Assembly (NCBI RefSeq): GCF_001418015.1
Contig: NZ_LIQG01000017.1
Span: forward strand, 186,001-250,000
Direction of reading: 5' to 3'
DNA: 64,000 nt
Origin: Lacinutrix mariniflava
GTDB taxonomy: Bacteria; Bacteroidota; Bacteroidia; Flavobacteriales; Flavobacteriaceae
Part shown: in pieces, positions 58,861-64,000 of the stretch
How the letters are laid out: the number at the start of each line of letters is the position of its first letter
How positions within the stretch are numbered: position 1 is the stretch's first letter
Notes under the pieces: generated by a model
The model's database searches: none
Told to the model about the DNA's origin: nothing
Seen by the model: only the letters and a program-made list of their open reading frames with translations
Program-made: the position numbers and the translations under genes

Positions 58861-61035
58861 ATGATAAACATTCACGAAAAAACATTAAAAGATTTAGAAT
58901 TCGCAACCGTTTTAGAGCAAGTTAGCGAGTACTGTGTTACCAATTTAGGGCATAAAAAAGCATTAACCATTGAGCCTTATTTAGATAAAGAACGCTTGCT
59001 TAATGCTTTGCAATTAACCAATGAGTACGTGTCGTCTTACGATAATGGTAACCGAATACCAAATCATGGTTTCGATGCTATTACTAAAGAATTACAACTA
59101 CTACGTATAGAAAACACCTATTTAGAAACGCATAGTTTAAAGAAAATAATCTCTATTTCGCTTACTGCAAACGAGATTGTTAAGTTTTTAAATAAGTTTG
59201 AAGAATATTATCCAAACCTAAAAGACTTTGCTCGTAATATAGAGGTTACTACGGCTATTATAGAGAAAATTGACGCGATTGTGGATCGTTTTGGAGATGT
59301 AAAAGATAGCGCCTCTCCTCTACTTTCTGAGATTAGGCAAACCATGAACAAGCTAAAAGGTAAAATTAATTCTAGTTTTACATCGGCATTAAACCAATAC
59401 CAAAACCTTGAGTATTTAGACGATATTAGAGAATCGGTTGTAGAAAACAAACGTGTACTTGCTGTAAAAGCCATGTACAGACGTAAGGTTAAAGGTGCAA
59501 TAATGGGCGGTAGTAAAACCGGTAGTATTGTTTACATAGAGCCAGAAACCACTTTACAACACACAAGAGAACTTAATAATTTAGAATACGAAGAAGGTGA
59601 AGAAGTTGTTCGTATTTTAAAAGAGGTGACTAATTTTTTACGTGACTTTTTACCATTAATAGAAGGTTATCAGAGCTTTTTAATAGAAATAGATGTAATT
59701 GCTGCTAAAGCAAAGTACGCAAAATCTATGGATGCTATATTGCCAGAACTTAGTGATAATCGTGAGTTACATTTACGAGATGCCTATCACCCACTACTCT
59801 ATTTAAACAATGTCGCGAAGAAAGAAAAAACGTTTCCGCAAACCATAGGACTGAATAACGATAAACGCATTATTGTTATTTCGGGCCCAAATGCAGGTGG
59901 AAAAAGTATTACTTTAAAAACCGTTGGTTTATTACAGTTAATGCTGCAAAGTGGTATGCTTATTCCGGTGCATGAGCGTAGTACGGTTACTATTTTCGAT
60001 CGTATTTTAACAGATATTGGAGATAACCAATCTATAGAAAATCATTTAAGTACTTACAGCTACCGTTTAAAACAGATGAATTACTTTTTAAAGAAAGTAA
60101 ACAAAAACACACTGTTTTTAATTGATGAATTTGGAACAGGTTCCGATCCAGAACTTGGTGGTGCTTTAGCCGAAACCTTTTTAGAAGAGTTTTATGCCAG
60201 AAATGCTTTTGGTATAATTACTACGCATTACGCCAATCTAAAAATGCTAGCCAACGAGAAAGAAGAAATGATAAACGCTAACATGATGTTCGATGAGCGC
60301 ACGTTAGAACCTATGTATAAATTAGCTTTAGGTCAAGCGGGAAGTTCGTTTACGTTTGAAGTGGCACAGAAAAACGGAATCCCTTATAGTTTAATTAACC
60401 GCTCTAAGAAGAAAATAGAACGCTCTAAAGTACGTTTTGATGCTACGATTGCTAAACTTCAAAAACAGCGTGCAAAACTGGAGAAAACAAGCGAGTCTTT
60501 AAAGGTTAACGAAAAGAAAAAACAAACGGAAGCCGATAAGCTTGAAGAGATTAATGCTAAGGTGCAAAAGAAACTAGAAAACTATCAAGAATTATACGAT
60601 AGTAATCAGCGTTTAATTTACTTAGGACAAAAGGTAAACGATATTTCGGAGAAGTTTTTTAACGATAGAAAGAAAAAAGAATTGATGGGAGAGTTATTCC
60701 GTTTGGTTCAAATTGAAAACTCTAAACGTAAAAAAGTAACCGTAAAACAGGCGAAAGCTGTAAAGCATAAAGAAAAACAAGTAAAACAAGAAGCCGAGAA
60801 AACGGTTGAAGTAATACGCGAGAAAAAGAAAGTTGCCAAAGCGAAAGCAAAACTAGAACCAGTAAAACCAAAGTATATTCTTAAACTTGGAGATCGTGTA
60901 CGCATGGAAGATGGTCGTGCTGTGGGAACTATAGATAAACTTGAGAAAAAGAAAGCTGTAGTAAACTATGGTATGTTTACAACGAGTGTAAATGTAGATT
61001 TATTGGAATTGGTTGAGTCTGTAAAGAAGAAGTAA
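58861..61035 (+). CDS. mutS2: MutS2 family protein, without Smr domain
   Basis: A 724-aa DNA-binding ATPase. An N-terminal MutS core and clamp helices lead to the ATPase with Walker A ISGPNAGGKSITLKTVGLL (about 341-359), Walker B NTLFLIDEFGTGSDP and the GTTHYANLKMLA H-loop region. Then a long Lys/Glu coiled coil (about 515-670) and a small KOW/SH3-like end, LGDRVRMEDGRAVGTIDKLEKKKAVVNYGMF. The Smr endonuclease domain that closes classical MutS2 (about 780-790 aa) is absent, as in other Bacteroidota as far as I recall. Such proteins act in suppression of recombination or rescue of collided ribosomes; loss of Smr favours non-nucleolytic roles. Confidence 0.9.
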   Translation: MINIHEKTLKDLEFATVLEQVSEYCVTNLGHKKALTIEPYLDKERLLNALQLTNEYVSSYDNGNRIPNHGFDAITKELQLLRIENTYLETHSLKKIISISLTANEIVKFLNKFEEYYPNLKDFARNIEVTTAIIEKIDAIVDRFGDVKDSASPLLSEIRQTMNKLKGKINSSFTSALNQYQNLEYLDDIRESVVENKRVLAVKAMYRRKVKGAIMGGSKTGSIVYIEPETTLQHTRELNNLEYEEGEEVVRILKEVTNFLRDFLPLIEGYQSFLIEIDVIAAKAKYAKSMDAILPELSDNRELHLRDAYHPLLYLNNVAKKEKTFPQTIGLNNDKRIIVISGPNAGGKSITLKTVGLLQLMLQSGMLIPVHERSTVTIFDRILTDIGDNQSIENHLSTYSYRLKQMNYFLKKVNKNTLFLIDEFGTGSDPELGGALAETFLEEFYARNAFGIITTHYANLKMLANEKEEMINANMMFDERTLEPMYKLALGQAGSSFTFEVAQKNGIPYSLINRSKKKIERSKVRFDATIAKLQKQRAKLEKTSESLKVNEKKKQTEADKLEEINAKVQKKLENYQELYDSNQRLIYLGQKVNDISEKFFNDRKKKELMGELFRLVQIENSKRKKVTVKQAKAVKHKEKQVKQEAEKTVEVIREKKKVAKAKAKLEPVKPKYILKLGDRVRMEDGRAVGTIDKLEKKKAVVNYGMFTTSVNVDLLELVESVKKK

Positions 61036-61063
61036 GTAGTCTTTAGGAGGTAGTCTTAAGAAG

Positions 61064-61084
61064 GCAGTATTCAGTAGACAGTGC
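61064..61084. repeat. Short CAGT-heptad run
   Basis: Three 7-bp units, GCAGTAT, TCAGTAG and ACAGTGC, of the same type as at 40828-40897. Confidence 0.55.
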
Positions 61085-61104
61085 TTACTTTAATGCAACG
61101 TTAC

Positions 61105-61188
61105 GTCATTGCAAGGCACGAAGCAATCTCATGATGTTTGGTATTATATTCAAGAGATTGCCACGTCGTAAAAACGACTCGCAATGAC
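61105..61188. repeat. Palindromic intergenic element (MITE/REP-like)
   Basis: Outer arms GTCATTGCAAG (61105-61115) and CTCGCAATGAC (61178-61188), inner arms GCAATCTC (61123-61130) and GAGATTGC (61154-61161). An 84-bp cruciform-like element upstream of the esterase gene. The right half recurs in reverse at 17697-17731. Confidence 0.7.
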
Positions 61189-61236
61189 AAACATTTTTTA
61201 ATTATTACATTTACTTCACTCATTAAAATCAAAACC

Positions 61237-62043
61237 ATGAAGAACACTATTTACATACTACTGCTATCACTATTACTATTACTAACAGGTTGCGCAAAAC
61301 AAGTGCAAGATGCAATACCAAATCACGATACATTTACAGTAATATCTAAAGAAGTGTCAGAGACAAGAGTAATTACTGTTTGGAAGCCAGCAGATTATTC
61401 GAAGAGCACAGATTCTCTTCCTGTTATTTATATGTTAGATGGTGGCATTAAAGAAGACTTTCCGCATATTGCAAATACCATTTCTAAGCTTGTTGAAAAC
61501 AAAAGCATTCCTCCAATCATCCTTGTAGGAATAGAAAATACAGAGCGAAGAAGAGATTTAACTGGAGTATCTCAAGTTGAAGAAGATGAGGAGATTGCGC
61601 CTTTAGAAGATGGAGCGTTTACATTCAGGAAGTTTGTAAACAACGAATTGTTTTTAGAAATAAATAAGCGTTACAGAACGACAGATTATAAAGGAATTAT
61701 TGGAGAATCTGTAGCAGGATTATTTGTTGTAGAAACGTTGTTATTAGAACCAGATATGTTTGATTTTTATATTGCAATGGATCCTTCTCTATGGTGGAAT
61801 AATGGGCAATTAGTTTCTGACGCTAAAAATTATTTATCGAAATTCCCTTCAACTAAAAAGAAGTTTTGGTTTGCCGGTTCTAGTGCTGAAGATATTTCGA
61901 TCTACACTAATAAGTTATCAAAAATCTTAAAAATAGATACACCAAATACACTTATTTGGGAATATTCTGACGAACCAAATGAGCAACATAATACTATTTT
62001 TAGAGCGACTAAAGAGAAGGCTTTAATTTGGGCTTTAAATTAA
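61237..62043 (+). CDS. Putative esterase lipoprotein (alpha/beta hydrolase, Fes/IroE-like)
   Basis: A 268-aa lipoprotein (signal peptide with lipobox LLTGC, Cys19). It has the esterase family PF00756 plan: VIYMLDGGIKED, PPIILVGIENTERRRDLTG, GIIGESVAGLFVVETLL with the nucleophile Ser in GESVAG, and DPSLWWNN. The His of the triad would be in NEQHNTIF near the end. The ATG at 61237 is chosen because the signal peptide begins there; an upstream in-frame ATG (61138) lies in the palindromic repeat. The substrate is unknown; siderophore or ester hydrolysis is typical. Confidence 0.85.
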   Translation: MKNTIYILLLSLLLLLTGCAKQVQDAIPNHDTFTVISKEVSETRVITVWKPADYSKSTDSLPVIYMLDGGIKEDFPHIANTISKLVENKSIPPIILVGIENTERRRDLTGVSQVEEDEEIAPLEDGAFTFRKFVNNELFLEINKRYRTTDYKGIIGESVAGLFVVETLLLEPDMFDFYIAMDPSLWWNNGQLVSDAKNYLSKFPSTKKKFWFAGSSAEDISIYTNKLSKILKIDTPNTLIWEYSDEPNEQHNTIFRATKEKALIWALN

Positions 62044-62059
62044 TTGTTATTTACACACT

Positions 62060-63157
62060 TGTCACTTCGAGTGATTTGTGAGGCACGAGCAAATTGTATC
62101 GAGAAGTCATAAAAAAGTTCTCGATACAAAATTCTAAAAGATAATTTCTCTCGAACTGACAGCTTTACTTTAATTAAGCAAGACGTATTTTTAATATACA
62201 CTTGTCACTTCGAGTGATTTGTGAGGCACGAAGAAATTGTATCGAGAAGTATTAAAAAGGTTCTCGATACAAAATTCTAAAAGAGAATTTCACTCGAACT
62301 GACGGCGTTACATCAATTAAACAAGACGTATTTTAATGCACACTTGTCACTTCGAGTGATTTGTGAGGCACGAATAAATTGTATCGAGAAGTCCTTAAAA
62401 AAGTTCTCGATACAAAATTCTAAAAGAGAATTTCACTAGAACTGACAGCGTTACTTTTATTAAACAAGACGTATTTTAATGCACACTTGCCACTTCGAGT
62501 GATTTGTGAGGCACGAGGAAATTGTATCGAGAAGTGATAAAAAAGTTCTCGATACAAAATTCTAAAAGAGAATTTCACTCGAACTGACAGCGTTACTTTA
62601 ATTATTTAAGATGTCTTTTAATACATACTTGTCACTTCGAGTGATTTATGAGGCACGAATAAATTGTATCGAGAAGTGATAAAAAAGTTCTCGATACAAA
62701 ATTCTAAAAGAGAATTTCACTAGAACTGACAGCGTTACTTTAATAAATTAAGATGTGTTTTAATATATACTTGTCACTTCGAGTGATTTGTGAGGCACGA
62801 AGAAATTGTATCGAGAAGTCATAAAAAGGTTCTCGATACAAAATTCTAAAAGAGAATTTCACTCGAACTGACAGCGTTACTTTCATAAATTATGATGTGT
62901 TTTAATATATACTCGTCACTTCGAGTGATTTGTGAGGCACGAGGAAATTGTATCGAGAAGTCGTAAAAAGGTTCTCGATACAAAATTCTAAAAGAGAATT
63001 TCACTCGAACTGACAGTGTTACTTTAATTAAGTAAGACGTATTTTAATACACACTTGTCACTTCGAGTGATTTGCGAGGCACGAATAAATTGTATCTAGA
63101 AGTCATAAAAAGGTTCTCGATACAAAATTCTAAAAGAGAATTTCACTCGAACTGACA
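62060..63157. repeat. Tandem array: eight copies of a 142-143-bp palindromic unit
   Basis: Units start at 62060, 62203, 62345, 62488, 62630, 62772, 62914 and 63056. Each unit has an outer inverted repeat (TGTCAcTTCGAGTGA at the left, TCACTCGAAcTGACA at the right, about 88 bp apart) and an inner perfect 12-bp stem (TTGTATCGAGAA / TTCTCGATACAA, e.g. 62094-62105 and 62118-62129). A spacer of about 40 bp (...AGACGTATTTTAAT...) separates units. No ORF crosses it. It fills the 1,209-bp gap 62044-63252. It is too long in period to be a CRISPR array. Confidence 0.92.
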
Positions 63158-63240
63158 GTATTACACCTAACCAATATTGAAAAGATGGTAACCTCACAAA
63201 AACTTCTTTCAATGGTATATTATTCTCTTTACTAAATTCG

Positions 63241-63248
63241 TATTTTTG
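63241..63248 (+). promoter_or_regulatory. -7 promoter box directly before the DCC-protein start codon
   Basis: TATTTTTG matches TAnnTTTG exactly and ends 4 nt before the GTG at 63253, so transcription would begin at or next to the start codon (leaderless). Confidence 0.45.
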
Positions 63249-63252
63249 TTCT

Positions 63253-63684
63253 GTGATAGATCAATTACCAAATAATAAAAAACTAATCCTATTCGATGGT
63301 GTTTGCAACCTTTGCAGCGCATCAGTTCAATACGCGATTACACATGATAAAAACAATGTTTTTATGTTTGCTGCATTGCAAAGTGATGTTGGTGAGCAGG
63401 TAATCAATCATTTTAAAATTGATGCTTCAAAAACAGACTCTATCCTACTCTATTCGCCAGAAAAGGACTCTATAAAGATTAAATCTTCTGCAGCTTTACA
63501 TGTTGCTAAAGGTTTAGGTTTTCCGAGGAATTTATTATTTGTATTTTTAATAGTTCCGCCTTTTATACGTAATTACGTCTACGATTTTATTGCTAAAAAT
63601 CGCTACAAATGGTATGGAAAGAAAGAGAGTTGCTGGATACCTACTCCTGAATTGAAGGCAAAGTTTATTGGTGAAATAAATTAG
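63253..63684 (+). CDS. Thiol-disulfide oxidoreductase of the DCC family (DUF393)
   Basis: A 143-aa protein with the family motif LILFDGVCNLCSASVQYAI (Asp-Gly-x-Cys18-x-x-Cys21), then FAALQSDVGEQV, LLYSPEKDSIKIKSSAALHVAKGLG, and the typical WYGKKESCWIPTPE ending with Cys. A redox role is inferred from the CxxC. The start is GTG at 63253; no ATG is near, and the motif spacing from the N-terminus is right. Confidence 0.85.
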   Translation: MIDQLPNNKKLILFDGVCNLCSASVQYAITHDKNNVFMFAALQSDVGEQVINHFKIDASKTDSILLYSPEKDSIKIKSSAALHVAKGLGFPRNLLFVFLIVPPFIRNYVYDFIAKNRYKWYGKKESCWIPTPELKAKFIGEIN

Positions 63685-63693
63685 ACATAAAAA

Positions 63694-63722
63694 AAAAGTC
63701 TGAAATTAATTTCAGACTTTTA
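63694..63722. terminator. Bidirectional intrinsic terminator
   Basis: A 14-bp perfect palindrome (AAAAGTCTGAAATT / AATTTCAGACTTTT) with A and T runs on both sides, between convergent genes. Confidence 0.88.
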
Positions 63723-63754
63723 AATATTTATTTAGATTGGATAATTAAATAATA

Positions 63755-63997
63755 TTAGCACATTTTAGGTTTCTGCTTTTTAGAAGCAATTAACTTTAAA
63801 TAAGCTGCTTTGTTATAATTTTCAATGTCAATTTCTTCCATTGTCTTAATACCTTTTACACTTATAACAACAGTTTTTTCAACTTCTAATGTCTTAGTCG
63901 TTTCAGTTATTACTTCTTTAATTTCGAGGGATTGATTTTCTTGAGCTGAAGCAAAAGAAACAAAAAGAAGTAAAAGTAATGTCGATAATAATTTCAT
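63755..63997 (-). CDS. Small secreted hypothetical protein
   Basis: An 80-aa protein with a signal peptide (1-18, cut near ASAQ-E). The mature part is Thr/Val/Glu/Lys-rich (EVITETTKTLEVEKTVVISV), followed by a helical end with Lys-rich KLIASKKQKPKMC and a terminal Cys. No family known. The gene ends at the TAA 63757-63755 and its start lies 3 bp from the window edge. Confidence 0.6.
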   Translation of the reverse strand: MKLLSTLLLLLFVSFASAQENQSLEIKEVITETTKTLEVEKTVVISVKGIKTMEEIDIENYNKAAYLKLIASKKQKPKMC

Positions 63998-64000
63998 TGT

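Noticed and set aside
61138-61236. Longer start for the esterase lipoprotein
   Set aside because: It lies in the palindromic repeat and would bury the lipoprotein signal peptide in the interior.
62060-63157. CRISPR array
   Set aside because: The repeating unit is 142 bp and itself palindromic; spacers are similar to one another rather than unique, and no cas genes are nearby.

Overview
The window looks like a chromosomal segment of a marine-type member of the Flavobacteriaceae (phylum Bacteroidota). The supporting signs are AT-rich DNA, promoters of the TAnnTTTG (-7) type, a C-terminal type IX secretion sorting domain (23262-24995), a fused two-domain 2-oxo acid dehydrogenase E1, a 150-aa cold-shock protein with a lysine-rich N-terminus, a short MutS2, and a LytS/LytTR pair. 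I do not name a genus. I saw no rRNA, tRNA, CRISPR array, prophage or insertion-sequence transposase.

Layout: 1-2.2 kb holds a MacAB-like export operon cut by the window start. 2.3-4.6 kb holds MFS and bile-acid-symporter-like carriers. 4.8-9.5 kb is a LytS/LytTR two-component locus. Four promoters there carry the same 7-bp motif repeated every 21 bp, at a fixed distance from the -7 box. They drive the sensor gene itself, an EF-hand lipoprotein, a DUF6515-like secreted protein, and a unit that has a promoter and terminator but no ORF. Between these lie a membrane gene broken at homopolymers and a small decayed ORF. 9.5-13.5 kb holds a leucine-rich-repeat membrane protein, an aspartic protease with a PDZ domain that apparently starts at ATT, and a CHAT/DUF6642-like protein. 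13.7-17.2 kb (minus strand) is a tight operon of lipoprotein, secreted beta-rich protein and M19-like hydrolase. 17.3-22.3 kb holds a ribosome hibernation factor, a 2 x 236-bp repeat, an rRNA methyltransferase and two helicases. 22.4-29.8 kb holds a DUF1853 protein, a secreted DUF2891-like protein, topoisomerase III, a pseudouridine synthase and an MscS channel.

29.9-35.0 kb is a TetR-ABC-HlyD-TolC operon whose ATPase has lost key motifs. 35-37.6 kb holds an orphan DUF5706 (Pycsar-effector-like) membrane protein, the cold-shock protein, a secreted protein and two tiny ORFs. 37.7-44.0 kb is mostly metabolic: E1, 2OG oxygenase, SUI1 factor, DUF1835 protein, nucleoside phosphorylase and a cytosolic solute-binding protein. 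44.0-45.2 kb has three 236-bp repeats around a DUF559 nuclease gene. 45.2-54.9 kb holds ung, GNAT, a YfcC-type carrier, an FAD monooxygenase, a SnoaL-like lipoprotein, peptidase S51, AraC plus aldehyde dehydrogenase, NUDIX and truA. 55.4-57.4 kb is an OLD-family nuclease flanked by an 11-bp inverted repeat. 57.6-64 kb holds a secreted protein, mutS2, an esterase lipoprotein, eight tandem copies of a 142-bp palindromic unit, a DCC-family protein and a small secreted protein.

Two themes stand out. One is a compact, apparently self-regulated LytTR regulon that can be read directly from the DNA. The other is heavy small-scale duplication: repeat families in intergenic DNA, and vestiges of truA, the SnoaL-like gene, the NUDIX gene and the DUF6515 unit lying near their intact parents.
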